Positions 1 to 9,897 of a DNA stretch of 64,000 nucleotides are shown here, one piece after another. The DNA lies in NCBI GenBank assembly GCA_018883265.1, contig VEQK01000002.1, positions 29,752 through 93,751 of the forward strand, written 5' to 3'. Under the pieces are notes generated by a model. It searched no databases. It had not been told where the DNA came from and saw only the letters and a program-made list of their open reading frames with translations. The position numbers were made by a program, and so were the translations under genes. Positions within the stretch are counted from its first letter, which is position 1. Each line of letters begins with the position of its first letter. Source of the DNA: Rhodocyclaceae bacterium. GTDB lineage: Bacteria > Pseudomonadota > Gammaproteobacteria > Burkholderiales > Rhodocyclaceae.

Positions 1-681
1 ATTTCCCCGACTGCCAAGATCGGTCGCAATGCGGTTATTCATGCCGGTGTCGTCATCGGTGACGGGGTCGTTATCGGAGACGATGCTCGGATCTATCCGA
101 ACGTCACGATCTATCACGATTGCCATATTGGCGACCGTGTCGTGTTACACGCTGGCGTGGTCATTGGCGCGGACGGCTTTGGTAATGCTAAAGATGGCGA
201 TGCCTGGGTCAAGATCCCCCAGGTTGGCCGCGTTGTGATGGGTGATGATGTCGAGGTTGGCGCCAATACCTGTATTGATCGGGGTGCGCTTGAAGATACT
301 GTCATCGGTAATGGCGTAAAGATCGACGATCAGATCATGATCGGCCATAACTGCCGCATCGGTGACCACACGGCGATCGCAGCCTGTGCAGGTATCGCAG
401 GCAGCACGATTATTGGAAAACGCTGCCTCGTCGGTGGTGCGGCCATGTTCTCAGGCCACATTGAAATCTGTGATGATGTTCAGATCTCGGGTGGCAGCGC
501 CATCATCAAAAGCATTCGCAAGCCGGGCCAGTACACAGGTGTTTTTCCAAGTTTGCCGCATGCAGATTGGTTGCACATCGCAGCCAATGTACGTCAGCTC
601 GACGGACTCGCCAAAAGAGTGCAGCAACTCGAAGCCCAGATTCAATCATTGACTGCAGCAAAAACCGGAGAACCGTCATGA
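1..681 (+). CDS. lpxD: UDP-3-O-acylglucosamine N-acyltransferase LpxD (5' end missing)
   Basis: C-terminal 226 residues of LpxD, which adds the second (N-linked) 3-hydroxyacyl chain to UDP-3-O-acyl-glucosamine in lipid A synthesis. The frame is open from base 1, so the track start at 142 (an internal GTG) is not the real one; the N-terminal uridine-binding domain and first hexapeptide coils lie outside the window. Left-handed beta-helix hexapeptide repeats run through the visible part, for example VVIGADGFG and MIGHNCRIG, followed by a C-terminal helix with LAKRVQQLE. The stop overlaps the fabZ start by 4 bp (ATGA), so it is translationally linked to the lpx/fab operon. Identification is firm. 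Confidence 0.96.
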   Translation: MSPTAKIGRNAVIHAGVVIGDGVVIGDDARIYPNVTIYHDCHIGDRVVLHAGVVIGADGFGNAKDGDAWVKIPQVGRVVMGDDVEVGANTCIDRGALEDTVIGNGVKIDDQIMIGHNCRIGDHTAIAACAGIAGSTIIGKRCLVGGAAMFSGHIEICDDVQISGGSAIIKSIRKPGQYTGVFPSLPHADWLHIAANVRQLDGLAKRVQQLEAQIQSLTAAKTGEPS

Positions 682-1136
682 AGCTTAATGTTCAACAGAT
701 CCGCAAGATTCTTCCGCACCGTTATCCATTCCTGCTGGTCGACCGCGTTGAAGAGATCGAATTTGGTGAGCGTATTCATGCCATCAAGAATGTGACTGTG
801 AACGAGCCTTTTTTTCCCGGGCATTTTCCGGAATACCCGGTATTCCCCGGTGTGCTGATCATGGAAGCGCTGGCGCAGGCTGCCGCCATTCTGACTTTTG
901 CTTCGGCGTCTGAAGAGGAGACACTGCAGGCCGCCGATGATCTCTACCTGTTTGCGGGTATCGATAACGCCCGATTCAAGCGTCCGGTGATGCCGGGTGA
1001 TCGCTTGGACCTCTATGCTGAAATGACGGCGAACAAACGTGGTATCTATAAGTACAAAGCAGTGGCCAGGGTCGATGGTCAGGTTGTGGCCGAAGCCGAA
1101 CTGATGTGCGCACACCGCAAAATGGGTGATGCCTGA
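678..1136 (+). CDS. fabZ: 3-hydroxyacyl-ACP dehydratase FabZ
   Basis: 152-residue hot-dog-fold dehydratase that removes water from 3-hydroxyacyl-ACP in fatty acid elongation. Visible motifs are the N-terminal [10 protein letters not shown] and the active-site stretch [14 protein letters not shown] followed by EALAQ, which holds the catalytic His and Glu. The start at 678 ([17 protein letters not shown]) is chosen because it overlaps the lpxD stop and matches the family N-terminus; the ORF-track start at 567 is too far upstream. It sits between lpxD and lpxA, where it competes with LpxA for 3-hydroxyacyl-ACP. Confidence 0.97.
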   Translation: MKLNVQQIRKILPHRYPFLLVDRVEEIEFGERIHAIKNVTVNEPFFPGHFPEYPVFPGVLIMEALAQAAAILTFASASEEETLQAADDLYLFAGIDNARFKRPVMPGDRLDLYAEMTANKRGIYKYKAVARVDGQVVAEAELMCAHRKMGDA

Positions 1137-1137
1137 T

Positions 1138-1914
1138 ATGGTCGCGATTCATCCCAGCGCACTTGTCCATCCGAAAGCTCAGTTGGGCATTGGTGTGTCG
1201 GTTGGTGCGTTTACCATCATTGGTGAACACGTCAGCATCGGTGACGGTACCAGTATCGGTTCACATTGCGTGCTCGAAGGGCATACCCGTATCGGCAGCG
1301 ATAACAGGATTCATCACTACGCAGCGCTTGGTGGTGTGCCTCAGGATAAAAAATATAATGGCGAGCCAACCCGACTGGAAATCGGCGACCGTAATACCAT
1401 TCGAGAGTTCGTCAGCTTCCATGTGGGCACCGCCCAGGACAAAGGTGTCACAGCGATCGGTTCTGATAACTGGGTCATGGGGTACGTGCATGTTGCGCAT
1501 GATTGCCAGATCGGTAATCAGGTTATTCTGGCCAGCAACGCACAGCTGGCCGGGCACTGCGAGGTCGGCGACTGGGCAATCCTGGGTGGCCACACCGGTT
1601 ATCATCAGTTTGTGCGCATCGGGGCTCACGCCATGACGGGCGGCGGTTCTATCGTGATCCAGGACGTTCCGCCTTATGTCATGGCACAAGGTTACCCGGC
1701 GATACCCCGCGGAATTAATGCCGAAGGACTTAAACGTCGCGGTTTCACGGCTGAAGCCATTAATGCCATCAAACAGGCCTACCGTAATATCTACAAGGCT
1801 GGCCTGAGTCTGGAAGAAGCACGCGTCAAACTTGACGATCTACAAAAGGCACATCCGGAAGTCGCCACACTCAATGAGTTTCTGGCTTCTTCACAGCGCG
1901 GCATCATCCGCTAA
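1138..1914 (+). CDS. lpxA: UDP-N-acetylglucosamine acyltransferase LpxA
   Basis: 258-residue LpxA, the first committed step of lipid A synthesis (O-acylation of UDP-GlcNAc from 3-hydroxyacyl-ACP). It has the hexapeptide beta-helix, the [10 protein letters not shown] stretch with the catalytic His, and the helical C-terminal domain ([11 protein letters not shown]). The family usually begins close to IHP, so ATG 1138 ([12 protein letters not shown]) is preferred; GTG 1126 and ATG 1129 are in frame and would overlap the fabZ stop. It is immediately downstream of fabZ in the operon. Confidence 0.96.
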   Translation: MVAIHPSALVHPKAQLGIGVSVGAFTIIGEHVSIGDGTSIGSHCVLEGHTRIGSDNRIHHYAALGGVPQDKKYNGEPTRLEIGDRNTIREFVSFHVGTAQDKGVTAIGSDNWVMGYVHVAHDCQIGNQVILASNAQLAGHCEVGDWAILGGHTGYHQFVRIGAHAMTGGGSIVIQDVPPYVMAQGYPAIPRGINAEGLKRRGFTAEAINAIKQAYRNIYKAGLSLEEARVKLDDLQKAHPEVATLNEFLASSQRGIIR

Positions 1915-1925
1915 ACCGCGTGACG

Positions 1926-3098
1926 ATGGCGCAAGGATTGCACAATCAGCCGGATCGCCCGCTGCGTATTGCGCTCATCGCCGGTGAAGCGTCAGGTGAT
2001 GTGCTCGGTGCCAGCCTGATTCAGGCAATTGCAGAGCGGCGGCCCGATGCCGAGTTTTTCGGCATTGGTGGTCCCAAGATGATTGCTGCAGGGTTGACTA
2101 GTGCCTATGAACAGGAAAAGCTGGCGGTACGTGGCGCCATCGAAGTATTGAAGCACCTGCCTGAAATTCTTAGTATTCGAAGAGGCATTATTGCCCAGCT
2201 TGATGCCTGGCAGCCCGATGTCCTGATCGGGATTGATGCACCGGATTTCAACCTGCCCATCGAACGGCGCTTCAAGCGCAAGGGTACGCCGACCGTGCAC
2301 TATGTCAGTCCGACGGTATGGGCCTGGCGTCGTGGGCGCGCCAAAAAAATCGTGGCGTCCGTTAACCAGCTCCTGTGCCTCTTTCCTTTTGAGCCGGCGT
2401 GTTACAAAGGCGAGGCTATCGAGCCGGTTTTTATTGGTCATCCACTCGCCGATGAGATTAGCCCCGAGATTGATCGTCTCCAGCAGCGCGCAGCGCTCAA
2501 CTTGCCAGAGGCGGCACCGCTGATCACCCTGATGCCGGGCAGTCGTCGTTCAGAACTCGATTATCATGCGCCACTCTTCGTTCAGACGGCGAATCGGGTC
2601 GTCAGGGAGCTGCCAGAGGCCCTTTTCTTGGTCCCTCTGGCGACGCAAGTAACCCGGGATCGTTTCGAGACGGCTCTGAAAGAATTTGGCGATAAGAATT
2701 TACGCGTCCGCATTCTTTTCGGTCATGCACGCGAGGCATTGGCGGCAAGCGATCTTGCGCTTGTCTGTAGTGGTACGGCAACGCTTGAGGCCGCCCTGGT
2801 TCGTTGTCCCATGATCATTACCTATCGATTCTCGGCTTCGTCCGCCTGGATCTACAAGCGGATGCGCTATCTGCCCTGGGTTGGGTTGCCCAATATTCTG
2901 ACTGGGCGCTTACTCGTGCCAGAGCTGCTGCAGGATGACGCAACACCAGACAGGCTATCAGCTGCCATGATTGACCTCTGGCGCTCACCGGCGCGTCGTG
3001 CGGACATGGAGCAGGAATTCGGCGTGATTCATCAGAAGCTACGCCAGGATTCGGCGTCTCGTGCGGCAGATGCTGTGTTGTCCTGTATCCGTCCATAA
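1926..3098 (+). CDS. lpxB: Lipid-A-disaccharide synthase LpxB
   Basis: 390-residue GT-B glycosyltransferase of family GT19 that joins UDP-2,3-diacylglucosamine to lipid X to form the lipid A disaccharide at the inner face of the membrane. N-terminal [15 protein letters not shown] and the central MPGSRRSE and [11 protein letters not shown] motifs are characteristic. ATG 1926 is taken over the GTG at 1920. It lies 11 bp after lpxA and its stop is directly followed by rnhB, as in many proteobacteria. Confidence 0.96.
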   Translation: MAQGLHNQPDRPLRIALIAGEASGDVLGASLIQAIAERRPDAEFFGIGGPKMIAAGLTSAYEQEKLAVRGAIEVLKHLPEILSIRRGIIAQLDAWQPDVLIGIDAPDFNLPIERRFKRKGTPTVHYVSPTVWAWRRGRAKKIVASVNQLLCLFPFEPACYKGEAIEPVFIGHPLADEISPEIDRLQQRAALNLPEAAPLITLMPGSRRSELDYHAPLFVQTANRVVRELPEALFLVPLATQVTRDRFETALKEFGDKNLRVRILFGHAREALAASDLALVCSGTATLEAALVRCPMIITYRFSASSAWIYKRMRYLPWVGLPNILTGRLLVPELLQDDATPDRLSAAMIDLWRSPARRADMEQEFGVIHQKLRQDSASRAADAVLSCIRP

Positions 3099-3099
3099 A

Positions 3100-3684
3100 A
3101 TGTCGGCGATGTTGATTTGTGGCGTGGACGAAGCAGGGCGGGGCCCACTCGCCGGTTCGGTAATTGCGGCTGCGGTGATACTTGATCCCGCAAAACCGAT
3201 TGCCGGCCTCGCCGATTCAAAAAAATTAAGTGCCTCGGCACGGGAACGTCTGGCGCCGCAAATTCGTGAAAGCGCCCTTGCTTGGGCTATCGGTGAAGCG
3301 ACCGCCAGGGAAATCGATCAGATCAACATTCTTCAGGCGACATTTCTGGCCATGTGTCGTGCAGTCGCCGGACTCGCTATCACTCCGGGGCATGCCTTGA
3401 TTGATGGTAATCGAGTTCCTGCCGGATTGCCGTGTAGTGCCGAGGCGATCGTCAAGGGAGATGCCAAAGAGCCGGTCATTTCCGCCGCGTCGATCCTGGC
3501 TAAAACCTTCCGTGATGCCCAGTTGCTCGAACTCGATCAGATCTATCCGCAATATGGCTTTGCACGCCATATGGGTTACCCGACAGCAGCTCACCTACAA
3601 GCACTTCGCGAGCACGGGCCCTCGCCGGTGCATCGCCGTAGTTTCGGCCCCGTTGCTCAGACCCTTTTGCCGGGATTGATCTGA
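3100..3684 (+). CDS. rnhB: Ribonuclease HII
   Basis: 194-residue type 2 RNase H that incises RNA-DNA junctions and removes misincorporated ribonucleotides. The signature [12 protein letters not shown] near the N-terminus carries the first catalytic acidic pair, and ALIDGN and [17 protein letters not shown] supply the rest of the active site. ATG 3100 is 1 bp after the lpxB stop; the track start at 3061 would overlap lpxB for no reason. A second ATG at 3109 is possible. Confidence 0.96.
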   Translation: MSAMLICGVDEAGRGPLAGSVIAAAVILDPAKPIAGLADSKKLSASARERLAPQIRESALAWAIGEATAREIDQINILQATFLAMCRAVAGLAITPGHALIDGNRVPAGLPCSAEAIVKGDAKEPVISAASILAKTFRDAQLLELDQIYPQYGFARHMGYPTAAHLQALREHGPSPVHRRSFGPVAQTLLPGLI

Positions 3685-4473
3685 ATGAGTCTCGAGTACA
3701 TTGCTTCGCGTCAGAATAGCCTCGTCAAGGAGCTTAAAAAGCTGGCCGGGAGTAAACGTGCGCGCTCAGAAACCGGACTGGTATTGTCTGAAGGCACGCA
3801 TTTGTTGCAAACCATGCTCGATGCCGGTGTGCGACCTTGCGTTGTGGCGGTCACTGAGCGTCTTTCATCAGACCCGACGACACTAAGTCTGTTGCTTGCC
3901 TGTGAGGGTGCACGCTCTGTCTCTATTGCCGATGCGGTCTTTGACCAGATTGCTCCGGCCGATTCGCCAGTGGGCCTCCTGGCGCTAAGTCCCCTGAAAA
4001 GTTCGTTTATGCCGCCGGATACAGAGATCGATACACTCGTGCTCGAATCGATCCAGGACCCGGGCAATGTCGGCAGCCTAATTCGCACGGCCGTTGCCGC
4101 GGGGATCAGCCAGATCGTTTTGTCCCCGGGGTGTGCCGATGTCTGGTCACCACGTTGCCTACGTTCTGCCCAGGGAGCGCAATGGTTGGCAAGGGTATAC
4201 ACAGATGTGCCGCTGCCCGTTTTCCTCCAGAGCTACCAGGGCGAGGTTACGGCGACCGTACTAGAAAACGGGCAGAGCCTCTACCGGCAAAACTTGATCC
4301 AACCGGTGGCCTGGCTATTCGGAAACGAAGGGCAAGGGTTGACCGAAGAAATCATGACCTTTGCCAGACGTCGTATCACCATACCGATGCCGGGCGCCAT
4401 GGAGTCGCTCAACGTGAATGCCGCCGCCGCCGTTTGTCTCTTCGAGCAGGTGCGCCAACGTCAGTTGGCCTAA
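3685..4473 (+). CDS. TrmH/SpoU-family RNA methyltransferase
   Basis: 262-residue SPOUT-class 2'-O-methyltransferase. The N-terminal substrate-binding domain begins with SRQNSLVKELKKLAGSK, and the C-terminal knotted SAM-binding domain shows all three SpoU motifs: NVGSLIRTAVAAG, WLFGNEGQGL and IPMPGAMESLNVNAAAAV. The family modifies ribose in rRNA or tRNA; the exact target cannot be read from sequence. It starts with no gap after the rnhB stop, so it is the last gene of the lpx-rnhB run. It converges on ppsR. Confidence 0.9.
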   Translation: MSLEYIASRQNSLVKELKKLAGSKRARSETGLVLSEGTHLLQTMLDAGVRPCVVAVTERLSSDPTTLSLLLACEGARSVSIADAVFDQIAPADSPVGLLALSPLKSSFMPPDTEIDTLVLESIQDPGNVGSLIRTAVAAGISQIVLSPGCADVWSPRCLRSAQGAQWLARVYTDVPLPVFLQSYQGEVTATVLENGQSLYRQNLIQPVAWLFGNEGQGLTEEIMTFARRRITIPMPGAMESLNVNAAAAVCLFEQVRQRQLA

Positions 4474-4488
4474 AGCTTCGCAACCCGT

Positions 4489-5313
4489 TTAGAACGATGC
4501 CCGGCCATCAAGCCGGATTTCCTGGAGTACGGTCGTTGATATTTCCTCAATACTCTTCGACGATGAATCCAGCCAGTGAATGCCTTCCCGTCGCATCATT
4601 TTTTCTGCATCGCTGACCTCCTGCCGACAATTGGCCAATGATGCATACTTGCTATTTGGGCGGCGCTCTTCGCGAATCTGCGCCAGCCGCTCCGGTTGAA
4701 TCGTCAGACCGAAAAGTTTTTCTTTGTGCTCCTTGAGCGTCCCGGGAAGTGTGCCGCGATCAAAGTCTTCAGGAATGAGCGGAAAATTGGCAGCTTTGAT
4801 ACCGAATTGCATGGCCAGATATAGCGATGTCGGTGTTTTGCCGCAACGGGACACGCCCACCAGAATGACGTCGGCAGTACTCAGGTCACGGTCCGTAATA
4901 CCGTCATCATGGGCCAGCGTGTAGTTGATGGCTTCGATACGGTTTTTGTAATCCGAGCTGTCTGTACGGCCATGGGTTCGGCCCACCGTATGTGTCGATT
5001 TGATATTGATCTCGGCTTCAATCGGCGCGAGAAAGGTTTTAAAGAAGTTGAGGCATAGCACCGGCGCCTGTTCCAGAAGGGACGAAATCTCATCGTCCAC
5101 GAGCGTCGTGAAAACGATGGGGCAGGTGCCATCGCGTTCGGCCACCGCTTCGATGCGTTGAACGGCCTCAAGCGCCTTTTCGCGGGTGTTGATGAAGGGT
5201 AGGCGGTGCTGAACCCACTCAACGCCTTCAAATTGGCTGAGGAGGCTGTGACCCAAGGACTCGGCAGTAATACCGGTACCGTCGGAAACGAAGAAAACCG
5301 TACGTTTTGTCAT
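4489..5313 (-). CDS. ppsR: PEP synthase regulatory protein (bifunctional kinase/pyrophosphorylase)
   Basis: 274-residue DUF299-family protein that inactivates PEP synthase by ADP-dependent phosphorylation and reactivates it by Pi-dependent dephosphorylation. The N-terminus [18 protein letters not shown] and the P-loop-like [15 protein letters not shown] are diagnostic. The start at 5313 ([12 protein letters not shown]) is chosen over the track start at 5337 because the family begins near this point. It is transcribed divergently from the GntR regulator-ppsA operon, so the control enzyme and its target share one intergenic region. Confidence 0.95.
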   Translation of the reverse strand: MTKRTVFFVSDGTGITAESLGHSLLSQFEGVEWVQHRLPFINTREKALEAVQRIEAVAERDGTCPIVFTTLVDDEISSLLEQAPVLCLNFFKTFLAPIEAEINIKSTHTVGRTHGRTDSSDYKNRIEAINYTLAHDDGITDRDLSTADVILVGVSRCGKTPTSLYLAMQFGIKAANFPLIPEDFDRGTLPGTLKEHKEKLFGLTIQPERLAQIREERRPNSKYASLANCRQEVSDAEKMMRREGIHWLDSSSKSIEEISTTVLQEIRLDGRASF

Positions 5314-5356
5314 AGTGATGGCATTGTAACCAAACATTTGATCTCTATGTGGTCAA

Positions 5357-5369
5357 TTGGTAATACCAA
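5357..5369. promoter_or_regulatory. Operator-like palindrome 1 (TTGGTAATACCAA)
   Basis: Perfect inverted repeat TTGGT-3-ACCAA between ppsR and the GntR-family gene, 44 bp upstream of the ppsR start. It matches the TTGGTnnnACCAA shape known for PdhR-type FCD regulators and is the reverse complement of the second copy at 5464. Likely a binding site for the adjacent regulator; binding itself is inferred. Confidence 0.7.
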
Positions 5370-5436
5370 AAAAAGACGATGTTTTGAAAATATTTCATGG
5401 ATATTACGCTGTTTTTTAGGATGTACTGTGATAGAT

Positions 5437-5465
5437 TTGCACGTATTAATTTTCAGACGAATATT
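5437..5465 (+). promoter_or_regulatory. Candidate sigma-70 promoter for the gntR-ppsA operon
   Basis: TTGCAC at 5437-5442, a 17-bp spacer, then AATATT at 5460-5465, in an AT-rich stretch unlike the flanking genes. The -10 element and the predicted start region run into operator 2 (5464-5476), which would suit repression by steric block. The hexamers are imperfect, so this is a weak prediction. Confidence 0.4.
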
Positions 5466-5476
5466 GGTATTACCAA
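5464..5476. promoter_or_regulatory. Operator-like palindrome 2 (TTGGTATTACCAA)
   Basis: Second perfect TTGGT-3-ACCAA palindrome, 12 bp before the GntR-family start. Its centre is 107 bp from that of operator 1, close to a whole number of helical turns, so a repression loop is conceivable. Same half-sites as operator 1 with the spacer inverted. Confidence 0.7.
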
Positions 5477-5488
5477 TTAGTATTGTTA

Positions 5489-6256
5489 ATGATGGCTCAG
5501 ACAGCAAAGATCACGCATCGTTTGTCCGACACGGTTGCCCGACAACTGGAACAGCGCATTCTCGAAGGTGCGCTCAAGTCGGGGGATCGCTTGCCGGCTG
5601 AACGCGAACTCGCATTGGAGTTGGGCGTTTCTCGCCCCTGTTTGCGTGAAGCCATTCAGAAACTGGCTTCCAGGGGTCTGCTCTACAGTCGTCAGGGTGG
5701 GGGAACCTATATTGCCGATGAGCTGACCGACTCGCTGGCCGCACCCTGGGCACAAATGCTTCAGGCGCACCCCGCATTGGGGGATGATTTACTTGAATTC
5801 CGCGCAGTTCTGCAAGCACAGACCGCTGAGTGGGCTGCAACGCGTGCCATGAGCGCCGATTTGTCCCGGCTTGACGATGCCTTGAAAGAGGCCGTGGCAG
5901 CGATTGCTTCATTGAGTGCCGAAGCGGTTGCAACAGCCGATCGTGATTTTCATCAGGCATTGGCCGATGCTGCCCATAATGCATTTAGCGCACACATGAT
6001 GACGGTTGTGCAGAGGCTTCTACAAAAAGAGATTCTGTTTAATCTTGGCGAGCTTATCAGCATGCCCGTGGCCAGCCGGATGCTCATTGACCAGTGGACA
6101 GCCATCGTCAATGCAGTGCGCCAAACGGATGCCGCTGCCGCACGACAGGCTGCGACGACGCATGCGGGTTTTTTTCGTGAAACCTTCAATCAGGCGCAGC
6201 GTGCCCAGGCGCGTCGCGAAACTGCAGAGCGACGACTCGCCGCATCCATTTCCTAG
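5489..6256 (+). CDS. GntR-family transcriptional regulator (FadR subfamily, FCD domain; PdhR/LldR-like)
   Basis: 255-residue regulator. The N-terminal winged HTH has the GntR signature ([18 protein letters not shown], then [20 protein letters not shown]), and the all-helical C-terminal FCD domain binds a small carboxylate in related proteins such as PdhR (pyruvate) and LldR (lactate). The track start is a TTG at 5483; ATG 5489 or 5492 is more likely. The gene is 35 bp upstream of ppsA on the same strand, and two TTGGTnnnACCAA palindromes lie just upstream, so it probably controls itself, ppsA and perhaps ppsR. The effector is not visible; a C3 acid is the natural guess from family and context. 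Confidence 0.88.
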   Translation: MMAQTAKITHRLSDTVARQLEQRILEGALKSGDRLPAERELALELGVSRPCLREAIQKLASRGLLYSRQGGGTYIADELTDSLAAPWAQMLQAHPALGDDLLEFRAVLQAQTAEWAATRAMSADLSRLDDALKEAVAAIASLSAEAVATADRDFHQALADAAHNAFSAHMMTVVQRLLQKEILFNLGELISMPVASRMLIDQWTAIVNAVRQTDAAAARQAATTHAGFFRETFNQAQRAQARRETAERRLAASIS

Positions 6257-6291
6257 ACCTTTATTTTTTAACTTCATTACCGGGGATCTTT

Positions 6292-8661
6292 ATGAACGCC
6301 TTTGTTAAAAACTTCAAAGAACTGCGCATGACCGACGTTGAAGAGGTCGGTGGCAAGAACGCCTCGCTGGGCGAAATGATCAGTCAGTTATCTACGGCCG
6401 GTGTACGGGTGCCGGGTGGTTTTGCGACGACTGCCGAAGCCTATCGTGCCTTCCTTGCCCACAATGGCCTGGCCGATAAGATCAATGCCCGTCTGTCATC
6501 GCTGAACGTGGATGATGTTGATGCGCTGTTGAAGACCGGCGCCGAGATCCGCCAATGGGTCGTAGAAACGCCGTTTCCGGAACAGCTGGAAAAAGAGATT
6601 GCGGTGCACTACGCGGCACTCATTGCCGAGAGCGGCCCCGAAGCCTCGTTTGCCGTACGCTCATCGGCTACAGCCGAAGATCTGCCCGATGCCTCGTTCG
6701 CCGGCCAGCAGGAAACCTTCCTCAACATCAGTGGGCTTGACAACATCCTGCACGCCATCAAGGAAGTCTTCGCCTCGCTCTACAACGACCGTGCGATTTC
6801 CTACCGCGTACACAAGGGTTTTGCGCACGCTGACGTTGCATTGTCGGCCGGTATCCAGCGCATGGTGCGTTCCGATAAGGGTGCTGCTGGCGTGATGTTC
6901 ACACTCGATACCGAGTCCGGTTTCCGTGATGCGATCTTCGTCACCTCGTCTTATGGCCTCGGCGAAACCGTGGTGCAGGGCGCTGTGAACCCGGATGAGT
7001 TCTATGTGCACAAGCCGATGCTGCGCCAAGGTCGTCCGGCAGTGATTCGTCGCAACCTGGGCTCGAAGCTGCTCAAGATGGTCTTTTCGACCGACAAGGT
7101 GGCTGGCAAATCGACGCACACCGTCGACGTGGCAGAAGCCGAGCGTCACCAGTTTTCGATTCGTGATGAAGAAGTGCTCGAACTGGCCCGCTTTGCCGAT
7201 ATTATCGAAAAGCACTACGAGCGTCCGATGGACATCGAATGGGGGCGTGATGGTACCGATGGTCGCCTCTACATTCTGCAAGCTCGTCCTGAAACCGTGA
7301 AGTCGCAGGAATCGAAGGACAAGGTCGAGAAGTTCGCGCTCAAATCCTATGGCAAGGTACTGGCTACGGGTCGCGCCATCGGCCAGAAGATCGGTGTGGG
7401 GCCCGTGCGCGTCGTCAATGATCCGGCTGAAATGAATAGTGTGAAGCCGGGCGATGTGCTGGTGGCCGATATGACCGACCCGAACTGGGAGCCGGTGATG
7501 AAGCGGGCGTCAGCGATTGTGACTAATCGCGGTGGCCGTACCTGCCACGCTGCCATCATCGCGCGTGAACTCGGTATTCCAGCCATCGTTGGTTGTGGTG
7601 ATGCAACGGATACACTGACTGAAGGCGAAACCGTTACGGTGTCGTGCGCCGAGGGTGATACTGGCCATGTCTACCGTGGTGCACAGGAATATGAAGTCAC
7701 GACGCGTGATCTGGGTGAGCTGCCGCCGATTCCGGTCAAGATCATGATGAACGTGGGTAATCCCGAGCTGGCCTTTGATTTTGCGCAACTGCCTAACGAA
7801 GGCGTGGGCCTGGCGCGCGTTGAATTTATCATCAACAACATCATCGGCATCCACCCGAAGGCGATTCTGGAAATCGACCGGTTGCCAGCCAGCAAGCGCG
7901 AAGAGATTCAACGTCGTGCCCGTGGTTATGCCGACCCGGTCAGCTTCTTTACCGACAAACTGGTGGAGGGGGTGGCGACGATTGCCGCCGCTTTCTGGCC
8001 GAAGCCGGTGATCGTTCGTCTGTCGGATTTCAAGTCGAACGAATACCGCAAGCTGTTGGGTGGTGACCTGTACGAACCAGAAGAAGAGAACCCGATGCTG
8101 GGCTTCCGGGGTGCTTCGCGATACATCGCGCAAACTTTCCAGGATTGTTTTGCGATGGAATGCAAGGCCATGCGCACTGTTCGCGAAATTCTCGGTTACA
8201 CCAACGTGCAACTGATGGTGCCGTTTGTGCGTACGCTGGGCGAAGCGGCTGACGTCGAGAAGCTGCTGGCCAGCCATGGTCTGCGTCGTGGCGAGCATGA
8301 TCTCAAGCTCATCATGATGTGCGAGATTCCTTCGAACGCGCTGCTGGCGGATCAATTCCTCGAGTATTTCGACGGTATGTCGATCGGCTCGAATGACCTG
8401 ACACAGCTGACGCTGGGGCTGGATCGTGATTCGGGTCTGGTGGCCTCGCTCTTCGACGAACGTGATCCGGCCGTGAAGATGCTGCTGGAGCGTGCCATCG
8501 AATCGTGCAACAAGGCGGGTAAATACATCGGTATCTGTGGCCAGGGGCCGTCGGACCACCCGGATCTGGCCGAGTGGCTGACCGAGAAGGGCATCACGTC
8601 TCTCTCGCTCAACCCGGATACGGTGGTGGATACCTGGCAGCAAATTGCTAAACGCAAATAA
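6292..8661 (+). CDS. ppsA: Phosphoenolpyruvate synthase
   Basis: 789-residue pyruvate, water dikinase that makes PEP from pyruvate and ATP for gluconeogenesis. Domains in order: N-terminal ATP-grasp nucleotide-binding domain ([31 protein letters not shown]), the swivelling phosphohistidine domain ([18 protein letters not shown], with the catalytic His), and the C-terminal TIM-barrel PEP/pyruvate domain ending near [11 protein letters not shown], which holds the catalytic Cys. Length is normal for the family. GGGGA about 7 bp upstream is a good ribosome binding site. It follows the GntR regulator by 35 bp and ends in a clear terminator; activity should be controlled post-translationally by PpsR. 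Confidence 0.97.
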   Translation: MNAFVKNFKELRMTDVEEVGGKNASLGEMISQLSTAGVRVPGGFATTAEAYRAFLAHNGLADKINARLSSLNVDDVDALLKTGAEIRQWVVETPFPEQLEKEIAVHYAALIAESGPEASFAVRSSATAEDLPDASFAGQQETFLNISGLDNILHAIKEVFASLYNDRAISYRVHKGFAHADVALSAGIQRMVRSDKGAAGVMFTLDTESGFRDAIFVTSSYGLGETVVQGAVNPDEFYVHKPMLRQGRPAVIRRNLGSKLLKMVFSTDKVAGKSTHTVDVAEAERHQFSIRDEEVLELARFADIIEKHYERPMDIEWGRDGTDGRLYILQARPETVKSQESKDKVEKFALKSYGKVLATGRAIGQKIGVGPVRVVNDPAEMNSVKPGDVLVADMTDPNWEPVMKRASAIVTNRGGRTCHAAIIARELGIPAIVGCGDATDTLTEGETVTVSCAEGDTGHVYRGAQEYEVTTRDLGELPPIPVKIMMNVGNPELAFDFAQLPNEGVGLARVEFIINNIIGIHPKAILEIDRLPASKREEIQRRARGYADPVSFFTDKLVEGVATIAAAFWPKPVIVRLSDFKSNEYRKLLGGDLYEPEEENPMLGFRGASRYIAQTFQDCFAMECKAMRTVREILGYTNVQLMVPFVRTLGEAADVEKLLASHGLRRGEHDLKLIMMCEIPSNALLADQFLEYFDGMSIGSNDLTQLTLGLDRDSGLVASLFDERDPAVKMLLERAIESCNKAGKYIGICGQGPSDHPDLAEWLTEKGITSLSLNPDTVVDTWQQIAKRK

Positions 8662-8680
8662 TCCACTCGTAACTTAAATG

Positions 8681-8710
8681 AGAGGCATTCATTCGGATGC
8701 CTCTTTTTTA
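8681..8710 (+). terminator. Rho-independent terminator after ppsA
   Basis: Perfect 8-bp stem AGAGGCAT / ATGCCTCT with an 8-nt loop followed by a run of six T. It begins 19 bp after the ppsA stop and its end overlaps the stop of the convergent TRIC channel gene. Confidence 0.85.
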
Positions 8711-9349
8711 TGGGCGTTGGTGAAAGCGCGGCAGTGTCACTTTCCAGCGGATCGCGATCAAACGCGCAGCGATGCAGAAAACAATGCCGACCCAGGCAGC
8801 CAATGTGGCATGCACGCCAAGCGCATCAAGAATGATGACGGTCATAGACCCGAACCAGGCGGCAGTGGCGTATAACTCGCTAGAAAAGACCAGTGGGACT
8901 TCGTTAATCATCACGTCGCGTAACAGGCCGCCGAAAACGGCGGTGACCACACCGAGCAGGCTTGCGATGAGCCAGGGCATATTCCAATCTAGGGCGACCT
9001 GGGTACCGACAATCGCGAACAGTGCAAGGCCGATGGCATCGGGAATCAAAAACAGATTCTCGGGCAAGTGACGAACACGGGTCACGAAGAAAGTCAGCAC
9101 GGCCGTCACCACGGTGACCCACAGATAGGTTTCGTCAGCCATCCAGAACACCTGACGTCCCAACAGTAGATCGCGAACGGTACCGCCGCCCAACGACGTG
9201 GCGATGCCGGCCATCAGCGCGCCAAATAAATCAACGCCCTTGTCGCGTGCGACCAGAACGCCGGTGAGCGCACAGGTAAATGAAGCGGCCAGACCCAGGC
9301 CGTAGATCAAAGCGTCATTGGCCTGCGCCAAATGCTCGGGAATCAGCAT
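8708..9349 (-). CDS. Trimeric intracellular cation (TRIC) channel family protein (UPF0126/YadS-like)
   Basis: 213-residue integral membrane protein with about seven hydrophobic helices. It has two copies of the TRIC/UPF0126 repeat with glycine-rich signatures, visible as GIATSLGGGTVRDLLLG in the first half and VVTAVFGGLLRDVMINEVP in the second. Bacterial members are potassium-permeable trimeric channels of the inner membrane; the physiological role here is unknown. It follows smpB on the same strand with an 11-bp gap and converges on ppsA. Confidence 0.88.
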   Translation of the reverse strand: MLIPEHLAQANDALIYGLGLAASFTCALTGVLVARDKGVDLFGALMAGIATSLGGGTVRDLLLGRQVFWMADETYLWVTVVTAVLTFFVTRVRHLPENLFLIPDAIGLALFAIVGTQVALDWNMPWLIASLLGVVTAVFGGLLRDVMINEVPLVFSSELYATAAWFGSMTVIILDALGVHATLAAWVGIVFCIAARLIAIRWKVTLPRFHQRP

Positions 9350-9360
9350 AATCTGTCCTT

Positions 9361-9810
9361 TTAACGCACCTGGGTCTTGAGCAGGCGACCCTGTTCGCGC
9401 TTCCAGTCTTTCTCTTTCTCGCTGTCGCGCTTGTCGTGCAGTTTCTTGCCTTTGGCCAGACCGATCTGTGCTTTGATCCGCCCCTTGCTGTAATGCAGAT
9501 CGATCGGCACCAGTGCATAGCCTGCACGTTCGACTTTGCCGATCAGCGTATCGATCTGACGCCGGTGCAGGAGTAGTTTTCTTGTCCGTGTAGCATCCGG
9601 TTTAACGTGAGTCGAAGCAGAAATCAGCGGCGTGATGTGCATGCCGAGTATGTAAAGCTCGCCTTCGAGCACTACGACATAGGCTTCCTTGATCTGCACC
9701 CGACCGGCACGAATCGCCTTGCATTCCCAGCCCTCCAGCGACACGCCGGCCTCGAACTGTTCTTCGATGAAGTATTCGTGGAAGGCTTTTTTGTTGGAAA
9801 CGATGCTCAT
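9361..9810 (-). CDS. smpB: SsrA (tmRNA)-binding protein SmpB
   Basis: 149-residue SmpB, the partner of tmRNA in trans-translation rescue of stalled ribosomes. It has the OB-fold core ([42 protein letters not shown]) and the basic C-terminal tail ([20 protein letters not shown]) that inserts in the mRNA channel. It is divergent from ratA with an 87-bp intergenic region, a very common betaproteobacterial arrangement. The ssrA gene itself is not in the window. Confidence 0.97.
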   Translation of the reverse strand: MSIVSNKKAFHEYFIEEQFEAGVSLEGWECKAIRAGRVQIKEAYVVVLEGELYILGMHITPLISASTHVKPDATRTRKLLLHRRQIDTLIGKVERAGYALVPIDLHYSKGRIKAQIGLAKGKKLHDKRDSEKEKDWKREQGRLLKTQVR

Positions 9811-9852
9811 GCTGTCAGTAGGGAGTGGGGCTAGGGCGTTCGGGTGCTTTTC

Positions 9853-9875
9853 GCTAGAATATACTGCATTCTAGC
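9853..9875. repeat. Inverted repeat in the smpB/ratA divergent region
   Basis: GCTAGAAT at 9853-9860 and ATTCTAGC at 9868-9875 form a perfect 8-bp inverted repeat with a 7-nt spacer. TATACT inside it resembles a -10 element for ratA. It could be an operator or simply overlapping promoter elements; there is no T tract. Confidence 0.4.
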
Positions 9876-9897
9876 AATCTCCCTTCCTAATGCTGCT

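Noticed and set aside
7510-8643. 377-residue ORF on the minus strand
   Set aside because: Antisense to ppsA, whose catalytic motifs are complete in this stretch.
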